Below the pieces are notes generated by a model. It saw only the letters and a list, made by a program, of their open reading frames with translations. It did no database searches and had not been told where the DNA came from. This document shows, piece by piece, positions 31,356-41,428 of a stretch of DNA of 64,000 nt; position 1 is the first letter of the stretch, and every line of letters begins with the position of its first letter. Source of the stretch: Methylocystis sp. IM3 (GTDB taxonomy: Bacteria; Pseudomonadota; Alphaproteobacteria; Rhizobiales; Beijerinckiaceae); contig NZ_JBBPBZ010000002.1 of NCBI RefSeq assembly GCF_038070105.1, positions 1,232,501-1,296,500 of the forward strand, given 5' to 3'. A program made the translations under genes and the position numbers.

Positions 31356-32399
31356 GTGTCAGAATCCTGGAACGCCATTACGGCCTATCTTGCCGAGAGC
31401 CCCGTTCTGCTCGCGATCATCAAGAGCGTGCTGATCGCGGTCGTCCTGCTGATCTATGTGGCCTATGTCATTCTGGCCGACCGCAAAATTTGGGCGGCAG
31501 TGCAGTTGCGCCGCGGTCCGAACGTCGTCGGCCCCTGGGGCCTGCTGCAAAGCTTTGCAGACTTCATCAAATTCGCTCTGAAAGAACCGGTTATTCCGGA
31601 TACGGCCAACAAGGGGATTTTCCTTTTCGCGCCCTTCATCATGGCGACGCTTTCGATCGCGGCCTGGGCGGTGGTGCCGGTCGCAGACGGCTGGGTCGTC
31701 GCCAACATCAATGTTGGCATCCTCTATATCTTCGCCCTGTCGTCGCTCGGCGTCTACGGCGTGATCATGGGCGGCTGGGCGTCGAACTCGAAATATCCAT
31801 TCCTGTCGGCTCTGCGCTCGGCGGCTCAGATGGTGTCCTATGAAGTCTCCATCGGCTTCGTCATCATCACAGTTTTGCTTTGCGCCGGTTCGCTGAACCT
31901 CACCGACATCGTGCGTGCGCAGGATACGCCCTACGGCATGGCCGGATGGTACTGGCTGCGCCTGTTCCCCATGTTCGTCATCTTCTTCGTCTCCGCGCTG
32001 GCGGAAACGAACAGGCCGCCCTTCGACCTCGTCGAGGCCGAGTCCGAACTCGTCGCGGGTTTCATGATCGAATATTCGGCGACGCCTTATGTGCTGTTCA
32101 TGCTCGCCGAATATGTGGCGATCGTGACCATGTGCGCACTGCTGACGATTCTGTTCTTCGGCGGCTGGCTACCCCCGGCGAATATCGCGCCCTTTACGTG
32201 GGTCCCGGGCGTGATCTGGTTCATCCTGAAGGTGAGCTTCTTCTTCTTCTTCTTCGCCATGGTGAAGGCTTTCGTCCCGCGCTACCGCTACGATCAGCTG
32301 ATGCGTCTTGGCTGGAAAATCTTCCTACCGATCTCGCTCGCCATGGTCATCATCGTCGCCGCCGTGTTGCAGTTCGGCGGCGCGGCAGTCGCGAGCTGA
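31356..32399 (+). CDS. nuoH: NADH-quinone oxidoreductase subunit H
   Basis: Membrane-arm subunit at the junction with the quinone site. The 347 residues form about eight membrane helices with the signature [19 protein letters not shown] near residues 49-67 and the [20 protein letters not shown] loop (near 219). The start is GTG 31356 with AGGAGCG upstream, 11 bases after the nuoG stop. A run of phenylalanines (FFFFFF) occurs near residue 296. Confidence 0.97.
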   Translation: MSESWNAITAYLAESPVLLAIIKSVLIAVVLLIYVAYVILADRKIWAAVQLRRGPNVVGPWGLLQSFADFIKFALKEPVIPDTANKGIFLFAPFIMATLSIAAWAVVPVADGWVVANINVGILYIFALSSLGVYGVIMGGWASNSKYPFLSALRSAAQMVSYEVSIGFVIITVLLCAGSLNLTDIVRAQDTPYGMAGWYWLRLFPMFVIFFVSALAETNRPPFDLVEAESELVAGFMIEYSATPYVLFMLAEYVAIVTMCALLTILFFGGWLPPANIAPFTWVPGVIWFILKVSFFFFFFAMVKAFVPRYRYDQLMRLGWKIFLPISLAMVIIVAAVLQFGGAAVAS

Positions 32400-32408
32400 G
32401 GACCCGTC

Positions 32409-32897
32409 ATGAGACTAGACCAAGCCGCCAAGTCGCTTTTCCTGTCGGAGTTCGTCGGCGCCTTCCTGTTGTCGATGCGCTACTTCTTCAAGCCGAAGGC
32501 GACGATAAATTATCCGCACGAGCGTAACCCGCAGTCGCCGCGTTTCCGCGGAGAGCATGCGCTCCGTCGCTATCCGAACGGCGAGGAGCGCTGCATTGCC
32601 TGCAAGCTCTGCGAGGCCATCTGCCCCGCGCAGGCCATCACCATCGAGGCCGGTCCACGCCGCAATGACGGCACGCGCCGGACGACGCGCTACGACATCG
32701 ACATGGTGAAATGCATCTACTGCGGTTTCTGCCAGGAGGCTTGCCCGGTGGACGCCATCGTCGAGGGGCCGAACCAGGAATTCGCGACCGAGACGCGCGA
32801 GGAGCTTTACTACACCAAGGAGCGCCTGCTCGAGAACGGGGCGCGCTGGGAGCGCGAGATCGCGCGCAACATCGCGCTGGACGCGCCCTACCGGTAA
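32409..32897 (+). CDS. nuoI: NADH-quinone oxidoreductase subunit I
   Basis: Complex I 23-kDa ferredoxin-like subunit with clusters N6a and N6b. It has 162 residues and two CxxCxxCxxxCP motifs, [12 protein letters not shown] (from residue 62) and [12 protein letters not shown] (from residue 102). An amphipathic N-terminal helix ([17 protein letters not shown]) seats it on the membrane arm. The ATG at 32409 follows nuoH by 9 bases. Confidence 0.97.
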   Translation: MRLDQAAKSLFLSEFVGAFLLSMRYFFKPKATINYPHERNPQSPRFRGEHALRRYPNGEERCIACKLCEAICPAQAITIEAGPRRNDGTRRTTRYDIDMVKCIYCGFCQEACPVDAIVEGPNQEFATETREELYYTKERLLENGARWEREIARNIALDAPYR

Positions 32898-32952
32898 CGA
32901 CAGAACGCGAGCCGCGGCGGGAGCCGCGCGCTCTATACGAGAGGATGAGGCC

Positions 32953-33555
32953 GTGGCGGCTGTATTTTTCTACATCTTCGCGACGATCATGATCGCGTCG
33001 GCCTGCGTGGTGATCTTCGCACGCAATCCGGTGCATTCGGTGCTGTTTCTCATCCTCGCCTTCTGTAATGGCGCGGGGCTGTTCCTGCTGGCGCGCGCCG
33101 AGTTCCTCGCCATGATATTGATTGTGGTCTACGTCGGCGCGGTGGCGGTGCTGTTCCTGTTCGTCGTCATGATGCTCGACGTGGATTTCGCTGAGCTCAA
33201 GCAAGGTTTCGCGAAATATCTGCCCGTCGGCGCGGCCGTCGGCGTGGTGGTGCTCGCGGAGCTCGGCATGGTCGCCATCGGCTGGCAGCCGGCTGAAACG
33301 TCGAAGAGCCTGCTCGAGACGCCCATCGCCGCGAATGTTTCCAACACGGCTGCGTTGGGACAGGTGCTCTACACAAAATATGTGATCTTCTTTCAGGCGT
33401 CGGCGCTGGTCCTACTTACGGCCATGATCGGCGCGATCGTTCTCACGCTCCATCACAAACCGAACGTGAAGCGTCAGAAGATCGACGAACAGAATGCGCG
33501 CAACCGGAAGAACGTGATCGAGATAAAGAAAGTCCCGTTCCGGACCGGCGTATAA
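32953..33555 (+). CDS. nuoJ: NADH-quinone oxidoreductase subunit J
   Basis: Hydrophobic membrane-arm subunit of 200 residues with five predicted helices. The family motif [19 protein letters not shown] lies near residues 57-75. A polar C-terminal tail of about 40 residues ([16 protein letters not shown]) follows the last helix. The start is GTG 32953 with GAGAGGATGAGG upstream. A 55-bp gap separates it from nuoI. Confidence 0.95.
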   Translation: MAAVFFYIFATIMIASACVVIFARNPVHSVLFLILAFCNGAGLFLLARAEFLAMILIVVYVGAVAVLFLFVVMMLDVDFAELKQGFAKYLPVGAAVGVVVLAELGMVAIGWQPAETSKSLLETPIAANVSNTAALGQVLYTKYVIFFQASALVLLTAMIGAIVLTLHHKPNVKRQKIDEQNARNRKNVIEIKKVPFRTGV

Positions 33556-33568
33556 CGAGGAAGCTTAC

Positions 33569-33877
33569 ATGACCATTGGCCTCACTCACTACCTCGTCGT
33601 CGCCGCGATCCTCTTCACGCTCGGCGTCGCGGGCATCATTCTCAACAGGAAGAACATCATCGTCATCCTCATGTCGGTGGAGTTGATCCTTCTGTCCGTC
33701 AATCTCAACTTCGTCGCCTTCTCGCAGGCGCTCGGGGATCTGGTGGGTCAGGTGTTCGCGCTCTTCGTGCTCACGGTCGCCGCCGCCGAGGCGGCCATCG
33801 GCCTCGCGATCCTCGTGGCCTTCTATCGCAACCGCGGAACCATCGCGGTCGAAGACATCAATTCCTTGAAGGGCTGA
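33569..33877 (+). CDS. nuoK: NADH-quinone oxidoreductase subunit K
   Basis: Small membrane-arm subunit of 102 residues with three helices and the conserved acidic residues in [17 protein letters not shown] (near 35-51) and [12 protein letters not shown]. Both glutamates belong to the proton-pumping channel between NuoJ and NuoN. The ATG at 33569 follows GAGGAAGC. Confidence 0.96.
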   Translation: MTIGLTHYLVVAAILFTLGVAGIILNRKNIIVILMSVELILLSVNLNFVAFSQALGDLVGQVFALFVLTVAAAEAAIGLAILVAFYRNRGTIAVEDINSLKG

Positions 33878-33886
33878 TCCAAAGCC

Positions 33887-35950
33887 ATGATCCAAGCAAT
33901 CGTCTTCCTGCCGCTGCTCGGCTTTCTGATCGCCGGCGCCTTCGGGCGCAAGATCGGGCCGCGCCCTTCGGAGCTCATCACGACAGGCCTGCTCTTCGCC
34001 TCGGCCGTTATGTCCTGGATCGTCTTCTTCGACGTCGCCATTGGGCATAATCACGGTTTCGCGCCGGTTCTCGGGAACTGGATGACCGTGGGCGCGCTGA
34101 AGGTGGACTGGGCGCTGCGCGTCGATACGCTTACGGCTGTCATGCTGGTGGTGGTGACCACCGTATCGAGCCTCGTGCATCTCTACTCGATCGGCTATAT
34201 GCACGAAGACCCATCACGGCCACGCTTCTTCGCCTATCTGTCGCTCTTCACCTTCGCCATGCTCATGCTGGTGACGGCCGACAATCTGGTGCAAATGTTC
34301 TTCGGCTGGGAGGGCGTGGGCCTCGCCTCCTATCTCCTGATCGGCTTCTGGTATGAAAAGCCGTCGGCTTGCGCAGCGGCGATCAAGGCCTTCGTCGTCA
34401 ACCGCGTCGGCGACTTCGGCTTTGCGCTGGGAATCTTCCTTATTTTCCAGCTTACGCAGTCGCTGAGCTTCAACGAGGTTTTCGCCGCCGTCCCGGGTCT
34501 CGAGGGCAAGCCGATCCACATCTTCGGCATGGACGTGGATGCGCTGACGATTGCCGCTTTCCTGCTCTTCATCGGCGCGATGGGCAAATCGGCTCAGTTC
34601 TTCCTGCACACCTGGCTGCCGGACGCCATGGAGGGTCCGACGCCCGTCTCCGCCCTCATTCACGCGGCCACCATGGTGACCGCTGGCGTTTTCATGGTCG
34701 CGCGCCTCTCGCCTGTTTTCGAACATGCTCCCGCCGCGCTGGAATTCGTGACGCTCATCGGTGCGGTGACGGCCTTCTTCGCCGCGACGGTCGGTCTGGT
34801 GCAAAACGACATCAAGCGCGTGATCGCATATTCGACCTGTTCGCAGCTCGGTTACATGTTCGTGGCGGAGGGCGTCGGCGCCTATTCGCTCGGCGTGTTT
34901 CATCTCTTCACCCATGCCTTCTTCAAGGCGTTGCTGTTCCTTGGCGCGGGCTCGGTGATCCACGCGATGCATCACGAGCAGGACATGCGCAACATGGGCG
35001 GCCTGCGCAAGGACATCCCCTTCACCTTCGCGATGATGACGATTGGAACGCTCGCGCTCACCGGCTTCGGCATTCCGCACACCGAAATCGGCTTCGCCGG
35101 TTTCTTCTCGAAGGACGGGATCATCGAGGCGGCCTACGCCGCGAGCGCCCACAGCACGGCAGCCATGCTCGGTTTCGTGTCGACTGTGGTCGCGGCTGGT
35201 CTGACTTCCTTCTATTCGTGGCGTCTGGTGTTCATGACCTTCTTCGGGCATCGCGCGACCCATCACGTTCACGAGAGCCACGCAGAAGATGAGCCGACCG
35301 CGCAGGAGCTCGCCCATGCGGAAGGCGTGGACGACCATGCGCATCATCACGACGACCACGGCCATCATGGCCATGGCGAGCATTCCCCGCATGAGTCCCC
35401 GCTAGTAATGCTCGTCCCGCTGGCGGTTCTGGCGCTCGGCGCCATAGGCGCTGGCTTCGTCTTCGAGCCTTATTTCGCGGGCCACGATTACGATGAATTC
35501 TGGAAGGGCGCGCTCTTCACGGGCGAGCACAACCACATCCTTCACGCCCGTCACGAAATACCGGCGTGGGTGGGCTTCGCGCCCTCGACCATGATGGCGC
35601 TGGGCTTCCTGGTGTCGCTCTATGTCTATGTGCTCGCGCCCGGAACCGCGCAAAAACTGGCCGGCGCCCTGCCGCGTCTCTACCAGTTCCTGCTGAACAA
35701 GTGGTATTTCGACGAGCTCTATGACGCCATCATCGTGAGGCCTGCCTTCAAGATCGGTCGTCTTTTCTGGAAGGGCGGAGACGGCGCGATCATTGACGGG
35801 CTCGGTCCCGACGGCGTCGCGGCGCGTGTCGCGGATGGCGCGCGGATCGCCGTGCGCCTGCAAACAGGGTTCATCTACAACTATGCTTTCGCCATGCTGA
35901 TCGGCGTCGCCGCCATTGTCACTTGGTTTGTCGCCGGAGGGCTTCGCTGA
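33887..35950 (+). CDS. nuoL: NADH-quinone oxidoreductase subunit L with histidine-rich loop
   Basis: Antiporter-like proton-pumping subunit at the far end of the membrane arm. The 687 residues include the conserved core [19 protein letters not shown] (near 142-160), [19 protein letters not shown] and a long C-terminal helical region. Between about residues 459 and 505 there is a loop crowded with His, Asp and Glu (for example [18 protein letters not shown]). Such a segment could bind Ni, Zn or Cu, or be a neutral loop expansion. The ATG at 33887 lies 9 bases after nuoK. The stop overlaps the nuoM start. Confidence 0.96.
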   Translation: MIQAIVFLPLLGFLIAGAFGRKIGPRPSELITTGLLFASAVMSWIVFFDVAIGHNHGFAPVLGNWMTVGALKVDWALRVDTLTAVMLVVVTTVSSLVHLYSIGYMHEDPSRPRFFAYLSLFTFAMLMLVTADNLVQMFFGWEGVGLASYLLIGFWYEKPSACAAAIKAFVVNRVGDFGFALGIFLIFQLTQSLSFNEVFAAVPGLEGKPIHIFGMDVDALTIAAFLLFIGAMGKSAQFFLHTWLPDAMEGPTPVSALIHAATMVTAGVFMVARLSPVFEHAPAALEFVTLIGAVTAFFAATVGLVQNDIKRVIAYSTCSQLGYMFVAEGVGAYSLGVFHLFTHAFFKALLFLGAGSVIHAMHHEQDMRNMGGLRKDIPFTFAMMTIGTLALTGFGIPHTEIGFAGFFSKDGIIEAAYAASAHSTAAMLGFVSTVVAAGLTSFYSWRLVFMTFFGHRATHHVHESHAEDEPTAQELAHAEGVDDHAHHHDDHGHHGHGEHSPHESPLVMLVPLAVLALGAIGAGFVFEPYFAGHDYDEFWKGALFTGEHNHILHARHEIPAWVGFAPSTMMALGFLVSLYVYVLAPGTAQKLAGALPRLYQFLLNKWYFDELYDAIIVRPAFKIGRLFWKGGDGAIIDGLGPDGVAARVADGARIAVRLQTGFIYNYAFAMLIGVAAIVTWFVAGGLR

Positions 35951-37458
35951 TGTTCGGGTTCGGCATTCTTTCCGGCCTTACGTTTCTCCCGCTGGTCGGC
36001 GCCGCATTCCTGCTGACCCAGCGGGGCGACGACGAAGCGACGCTGCGCAACATTCGCTGGGCGACATTCTTCACGACGCTCGCGACCTTCGCGCTCTCGC
36101 TCTATATCTGGATGGGCTTTGATCCCTCGAACCCGGCCTTCCAGTTCGTCGAGGAGAAGAACTGGTTTGGCTCCGGTCTGATCTACAAAATGGGCGTCGA
36201 CGGCTTTTCCATGCCGCTCGTGCTGCTCACGACTTTCGTCATGCCTTTCGCGATCCTGGCGTCCTTCGAGTCGGTCACGAAACGCGTGAAGGAGTATATG
36301 ATCGCCTTCCTCGTGCTCGAGACCCTGATGATCGGCGTCTTCTGCGCGCTCGATCTCGTTCTCTTCTATCTCTTTTTCGAAGGCGGCCTCATTCCGATGT
36401 TCCTGATCATCGGAATCTGGGGCGGCAAACGCCGTGTCTATGCGAGCTTCAAGTTCTTCCTTTACACGCTCGCCGGCTCGCTTCTGATGCTCATCGCGAT
36501 CCTCGCGATGTATAATCAGGCGCATACGACCGATATCACGGTGCTGCTGAAGACGGACTTCCCGAAGGAGATGCAGACCTGGCTCTGGCTCGCTTTCTTC
36601 GCCTCTTTCGCGGTGAAGATGCCGATGTGGCCGGTTCACACCTGGCTGCCTGACGCACACGTGGAGGCGCCGACGGCGGGCTCGGTGATCCTGGCGGCGA
36701 TCCTGTTGAAGATGGGCGGCTACGGCTTCATCCGCTTCTCTCTGCCCATGTTCCCGGATGCGTCGGTGTATTTCGCGCCGCTCGTGTATGCGATGTCGGT
36801 CATCGCGATTGTCTATACCTCGCTGGTCGCTCTTGTGCAGGAAGACATCAAAAAGCTCATTGCCTATTCGTCCGTGGCCCATATGGGCTATGTCACGATG
36901 GGCCTTTTCACGATGAACGCACAGGGCGTCCAGGGCGCCATGTTCCAGATGATCTCGCACGGATTCGTATCGGGCGCGCTCTTCCTCTGCGTTGGCGTGA
37001 TCTATGACCGGATGCATACCCGCGAGATTGCGGCCTATGGCGGTCTGGTGAATCGTATGCCGGTTTACGCCTTCGTCTTCATGCTCTTCACCATGGCGAA
37101 TGTCGGCCTGCCGGGGACGACCGGCTTCATCGGAGAATTCCTCTCGCTGGCGGGCGCCTTCAAGGCCAATAGCTGGGTGGCGCTCTTTGCGACGAGCGGC
37201 GTGATCTTCTCGGCCGCCTATGCGCTCTATCTCTACCGGCGCGTGGTCTTTGGCGCGCTGGAGAAGGCGAGCCTCAAGGACATGGTGGACCTCACGCCCC
37301 GCGAGATCGCGATCTTCGCGCCGCTCGTGTTGCTGACGGTCTACTACGGTGTGCTGCCGGGGCAGATTCTGACCTCGACGCAAGCATCGGTCGACAATCT
37401 CATCCAATCGCATACGGCGCTGCTCGATGCGGTGAAGCTCGCCGCCGCCGGCCACTGA
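35950..37458 (+). CDS. nuoM: NADH-quinone oxidoreductase subunit M
   Basis: Second antiporter-like proton-pumping subunit. The 502 residues carry about 14 helices, with the conserved [20 protein letters not shown] (near 219-238) and the lysine-bearing [12 protein letters not shown]. The start ATG 35950 uses the last base of the nuoL TGA (TGATG); an upstream in-frame GTG at 35923 would extend into nuoL and is not needed. Confidence 0.96.
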   Translation: MFGFGILSGLTFLPLVGAAFLLTQRGDDEATLRNIRWATFFTTLATFALSLYIWMGFDPSNPAFQFVEEKNWFGSGLIYKMGVDGFSMPLVLLTTFVMPFAILASFESVTKRVKEYMIAFLVLETLMIGVFCALDLVLFYLFFEGGLIPMFLIIGIWGGKRRVYASFKFFLYTLAGSLLMLIAILAMYNQAHTTDITVLLKTDFPKEMQTWLWLAFFASFAVKMPMWPVHTWLPDAHVEAPTAGSVILAAILLKMGGYGFIRFSLPMFPDASVYFAPLVYAMSVIAIVYTSLVALVQEDIKKLIAYSSVAHMGYVTMGLFTMNAQGVQGAMFQMISHGFVSGALFLCVGVIYDRMHTREIAAYGGLVNRMPVYAFVFMLFTMANVGLPGTTGFIGEFLSLAGAFKANSWVALFATSGVIFSAAYALYLYRRVVFGALEKASLKDMVDLTPREIAIFAPLVLLTVYYGVLPGQILTSTQASVDNLIQSHTALLDAVKLAAAGH

Positions 37459-37471
37459 CGGACAGCCTGAA

Positions 37472-38908
37472 ATGTCTTTCCTCGCAGAACTTGCGCTTCA
37501 TTTCCTCCCCGAGGTGATCCTCGCCGTCGGCGTGATGATCCTCATCCTCATCGGCGCCTGGCGTGGCGAGCGCGGCTTCAGCCTCGTCGACGAAATGGCG
37601 GTTGCGATCCTCGGCCTTGCCGTGCTCGCGATCGTCCTGTCCAGCAAACAGGGCGACACGGCCGTCTTCGACGGCGCCTTCATCGACGACGCCTTTTCAC
37701 GTTTCGTGAAGGCGCTGACCCTGATCGGGGCCATGGCGTCCATCCTCATGTCGGTCGATTGGTTGCAGCGCAACGGGCTCGAGAAGTTCGAATATCCCGT
37801 GCTGATCATCCTCTCGACACTCGGCATGATGCTGCTGATTTCGGCCGACAATCTGATCGCGCTCTATCTCGGCCTCGAGCTGATGTCTCTCGCGCTCTAC
37901 GTGATGGCCGCATTCGCGCGGGACGACGGCCGTTCATCCGAGGCGGGCCTGAAATATTTCGTGCTCGGCGCGCTCTCCTCCGGCATGATGCTCTACGGCT
38001 CGTCGCTGCTCTATGGCTTTTCGGGGACCGTTTCGTTCGATGGCATCGCCCAGGCGGTGACCAACTCTCCGCCCGTCGGCGTGATCTTCGGCCTCGTTTT
38101 CGTGCTCGCGGGCCTGGCCTTCAAAATGTCGGCCGCTCCCTTCCATATGTGGACGCCTGACGTTTATGAAGGCGCGCCGACGCCTGTCACCGCCTTCTTC
38201 GCCTCGGCCGCCAAAATGGCTGCGGTCGCGATTACGGTTCGCGTCGTGATCACGGCCTTCCCGGCCATCACCGTGCAATGGCGCCAGATCATTGTGTTTC
38301 TCGCCATCGCCTCGACGCTGCTTGGCTCCTTCGCGGCGATCGGCCAGACCAACATCAAGCGTCTGATGGCCTATTCGTCGATCGGTCACATGGGCTTCGC
38401 GCTCATTGGCCTCGCGGCCGGCAATGAGGCGGGCGTCAAGGGCGTCGTCATCTATCTCGCCGTTTATCTGGTGATGACGCTCGGCTCCTTCGCGGCGATC
38501 CTGGCAATGCGGATCGACGGGAGGAATGTCGAGAACATCTCCGATCTCGCGGGTCTGTCGCGAACCAATAGCGTGATGGCCTTCTTCCTCGCGATGCTGA
38601 TGTTTTCCCTCGCGGGCATACCGCCGCTGGCCGGCTTCTTCGCGAAATATTACGTGCTGCTGGCAGCCGTCGACGCGGGGCTCTATCCGCTCGCCGTTAT
38701 CGGCGTGCTGGCGAGCGCTGTGGCGGCTTTCTACTATCTGCGAGTCGTCAAGGTCATGTATTTTGACGAGCCGGCGCCCGGCTTCGACCGCTCGCCCTTC
38801 GCCATCCGCGCGGTTCTCGCGGTGTCGACCATTGCGGTGCTTGGTTTCTGGCTCTATCCGGCTCCGTTGATGGATGCGGCGAGCGCCGCGGCCAAGTCGC
38901 TGTTCTGA
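37472..38908 (+). CDS. nuoN: NADH-quinone oxidoreductase subunit N
   Basis: Third antiporter-like subunit, closing the nuo operon. The 478 residues form about 14 helices with the family motif KMSAAPFHMWTPDVYEGAPT (near 217-236) and LMAYSSIGHMGF. The ATG at 37472 is 13 bases after nuoM. birA follows within 16 bases, so the transcript probably continues into birA and rnj, an arrangement common in alphaproteobacteria. Confidence 0.96.
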   Translation: MSFLAELALHFLPEVILAVGVMILILIGAWRGERGFSLVDEMAVAILGLAVLAIVLSSKQGDTAVFDGAFIDDAFSRFVKALTLIGAMASILMSVDWLQRNGLEKFEYPVLIILSTLGMMLLISADNLIALYLGLELMSLALYVMAAFARDDGRSSEAGLKYFVLGALSSGMMLYGSSLLYGFSGTVSFDGIAQAVTNSPPVGVIFGLVFVLAGLAFKMSAAPFHMWTPDVYEGAPTPVTAFFASAAKMAAVAITVRVVITAFPAITVQWRQIIVFLAIASTLLGSFAAIGQTNIKRLMAYSSIGHMGFALIGLAAGNEAGVKGVVIYLAVYLVMTLGSFAAILAMRIDGRNVENISDLAGLSRTNSVMAFFLAMLMFSLAGIPPLAGFFAKYYVLLAAVDAGLYPLAVIGVLASAVAAFYYLRVVKVMYFDEPAPGFDRSPFAIRAVLAVSTIAVLGFWLYPAPLMDAASAAAKSLF

Positions 38909-38924
38909 CCGAGGGAGCCTGCGC

Positions 38925-39698
38925 GTGCAACTCGGTCCCGTTGCGCGCGCGCAAGGCGTCCGTCTGCTGACTCTCGGTGAGGTCGACTCGACCAATGAGG
39001 AGGCGCGCCGGCTTGTCGAAACCGGGGAACGTGGTCCGCTCTGGATCGTCGCGACGCGCCAGACGAAGGGACGCGGTCGGCTGGGGCGCGAGTGGGTTTC
39101 GCCTGTCGGGAACTTATATGCGAGCTACGTCTTCGGCGATTTTGACGAGCCTCGGCTCGCCCCGCAGTTGGGTTTCGTGACCGGCGTCGCCGCGATGAGG
39201 GCCTTGCGGGCTTGCGCCGGCGACCAAAATTTTCAATTGAAATGGCCGAATGACATGCTTTTCGAGGGTGCCAAGCTCGGGGGGATTTTGCTCGAAGGGA
39301 TCGCGTCGGCGGCGCCGCTAGCCATCATCGGCGTTGGGATCAATGTCGCCGACGCGCCCTCGGATCTGCCCTATCCCGCCCGCGCGCTCGCATCCTTTGG
39401 AGCGGCCGCGCCATCGGCGGATAGCCTTTTCGCCGTGTTCACTGACTCGCTCTGTGAGGCGCTCGATCTCTGGCGCGGGGGCGATGGCTTTTCAACGGTC
39501 CGGGAAGAATGGTTGCGCTCGGCCTCGGGCTTGGGTGAAAGGATTCGCGTGGCGATGACCGCTGAGACGGTTGAGGGCCGCTTCGAGACCATCGACGCGA
39601 CGGGTCGCATGGTGCTGGATACGGCGAATGGATTGCGGGTCATCGAAGCGGGCGACGTGCTGATCGGTCCGCGCTCAGCCGAGGGGGCGCGCGGATGA
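38925..39698 (+). CDS. birA: Biotin--[acetyl-CoA-carboxylase] ligase
   Basis: Attaches biotin to the carrier protein of acetyl-CoA carboxylase. The 257 residues form the catalytic and C-terminal domains only; there is no N-terminal DNA-binding helix-turn-helix, so this is the non-regulatory class. The biotinyl-AMP loop KGRGRLGREW is near residue 47 and the KWPNDM motif near 106. The start is GTG 38925, preceded by GAGGGAG. The stop overlaps rnj (ATGA). Confidence 0.93.
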   Translation: MQLGPVARAQGVRLLTLGEVDSTNEEARRLVETGERGPLWIVATRQTKGRGRLGREWVSPVGNLYASYVFGDFDEPRLAPQLGFVTGVAAMRALRACAGDQNFQLKWPNDMLFEGAKLGGILLEGIASAAPLAIIGVGINVADAPSDLPYPARALASFGAAAPSADSLFAVFTDSLCEALDLWRGGDGFSTVREEWLRSASGLGERIRVAMTAETVEGRFETIDATGRMVLDTANGLRVIEAGDVLIGPRSAEGARG

Positions 39699-41368
39699 CG
39701 GCCGGTGCGGAGGCAAGTTTCGTTTTCACGCCTTTCGGCGGCGTCGGCGAGATCGGGATGAATCTCGCGCTTTACGGCTATGGCCCCCCGCGCGCGCGGA
39801 AATGGCTGATGGTTGATTGCGGCCTCGGCTTTCCCGGCGCCGATCTTCCTGGCATCGACGTCGTTTATCCCGACATCGCCTTCGTCGAGAAAATCGCGAG
39901 GGATCTCGTCGCCATCTGCATCACCCATGCGCATGAGGACCATATCGGCGCGCTTGCGACGCTCTGGCCCAAGCTCAAATGCAAGGTCTATGCGACGCCG
40001 TTCGCAGCGGGGCTTCTCGAAGTGCGTCGGCTGAACGAGCCAGGCGCGCCGAAGATCGACATTCACACCGTTCAGGCCGGCGCCGTTCTCGACCTCGACC
40101 CATTCAGGGTCGAATATATCGCCGTCGCGCACTCCATACCGGAGGCCAATGCGCTCGCCATTCGGACGCCGCTGGGCACGGCGCTGCATACGGGTGACTG
40201 GAAGATCGATCCCGAACCCGGCGTCGGCAATCGCATCGACGAGGCGCGGCTGCGCGCGCTCGGGGACGAGGGCGTCGACGTTCTCATCTGCGATTCGACC
40301 AATATTCTCCGAGAAGGCGACAGTTTCTCCGAAAGCGACGTCGCGCGCGTATTGCGCCCGCTCATCGCCGAGGCGCCGGGCCGCGTGCTCGTGACGACCT
40401 TCGCATCCAATGTCTCGCGCCTGCGCGCCATCGCCGAGGCGGCGCAAAGCTGCGGGCGGACGGTCGTCGTCGCGGGGCGCGCCATGGACCGCGTGGTGCA
40501 GGTTGCGCGGGAATGCGGCTATCTCGATGGGCTGCCCGGGTTCCACGCGCCGGAGATGCTCGCCAATCTGCCGCGGGAGAAGACGGTCGTCATCGCCACG
40601 GGCAGCCAGGGCGAACCGCGCGCCGCGATGATGCGCGCGTCCCAGAACGACCATCCCTGGATCAAGCTCGTTCAGGGGGACCGCGTCATTTTCTCCTCGC
40701 GGGCGATCCCGGGCAATGCGCGCGAGGTGCATCGCGTCATCAACAATCTCTGCAATCTCGGGATCGAGGTGATCACCGACCACGATCACCTTGTCCACTG
40801 TTCCGGCCATCCCCGCCGGGGCGAAGTGCGGCAGATGTACGAGTGGGTGCGGCCGAAAAGCGCGGTGCCAGTGCATGGCGAGGCGCATCATCTGACCCAG
40901 CACGCGGCCTTCGCCCGATCCTGCGGCGTGGAGCATGTGGTCTCGGCGCGCGACGGCCATATGGTGCAACTGCTGCCCGGCCCGCCCTCGATCATCGATC
41001 AGGTGCCGCACGGCCGTCTGCTCAAGGATGGCGACATCGTCATCAGCGAAGACGACGGCGCGGTGCGCGAGCGCAACAAGCTTGCCTTCGCGGGCGTGGT
41101 GTCCATCGCGCTTGCCGTGGACAAGAAGGGCGAGATGGTGGGCGACCCAGACGTGGTTTTCGCCGGCGTGCCGAAGAAGGGGAAGTTCGGCGAAGATATG
41201 GGCGAGGTCATCGACGAGGCGCTGTTTGCGACCTTCGAGGGCCTGCCGCGCGCTCGCCGACGGGACGCCAACACGGTTTCGACCGCGATCGAGCGCTCGG
41301 TGCGCGGCGCCGTGAGTTCGGTCTGGGGAAAAAAGCCGCTCGTGCATGTGATGGTTGTCTCGGCCTGA
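39695..41368 (+). CDS. rnj: Ribonuclease J
   Basis: Metallo-beta-lactamase/beta-CASP ribonuclease with 5'-3' exonuclease and endonuclease activities, used in rRNA and mRNA processing in alphaproteobacteria. The 557 residues show the zinc motif HAHEDH (78-83), further metal-binding histidines (near HTGDWKIDPEP and HCSGHPRRGE), the beta-CASP region and a C-terminal RNase J domain. The start ATG 39695 is within the birA stop. It lies immediately before the restriction-modification cassette, marking the left edge of that insertion. Confidence 0.95.
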   Translation: MTAGAEASFVFTPFGGVGEIGMNLALYGYGPPRARKWLMVDCGLGFPGADLPGIDVVYPDIAFVEKIARDLVAICITHAHEDHIGALATLWPKLKCKVYATPFAAGLLEVRRLNEPGAPKIDIHTVQAGAVLDLDPFRVEYIAVAHSIPEANALAIRTPLGTALHTGDWKIDPEPGVGNRIDEARLRALGDEGVDVLICDSTNILREGDSFSESDVARVLRPLIAEAPGRVLVTTFASNVSRLRAIAEAAQSCGRTVVVAGRAMDRVVQVARECGYLDGLPGFHAPEMLANLPREKTVVIATGSQGEPRAAMMRASQNDHPWIKLVQGDRVIFSSRAIPGNAREVHRVINNLCNLGIEVITDHDHLVHCSGHPRRGEVRQMYEWVRPKSAVPVHGEAHHLTQHAAFARSCGVEHVVSARDGHMVQLLPGPPSIIDQVPHGRLLKDGDIVISEDDGAVRERNKLAFAGVVSIALAVDKKGEMVGDPDVVFAGVPKKGKFGEDMGEVIDEALFATFEGLPRARRRDANTVSTAIERSVRGAVSSVWGKKPLVHVMVVSA

Positions 41369-41428
41369 TTTACTGGGGTTTTGGGACCCGAAGAGCTAAA
41401 CTCGCGGGCAATGGGCGAGTCGGGCATC

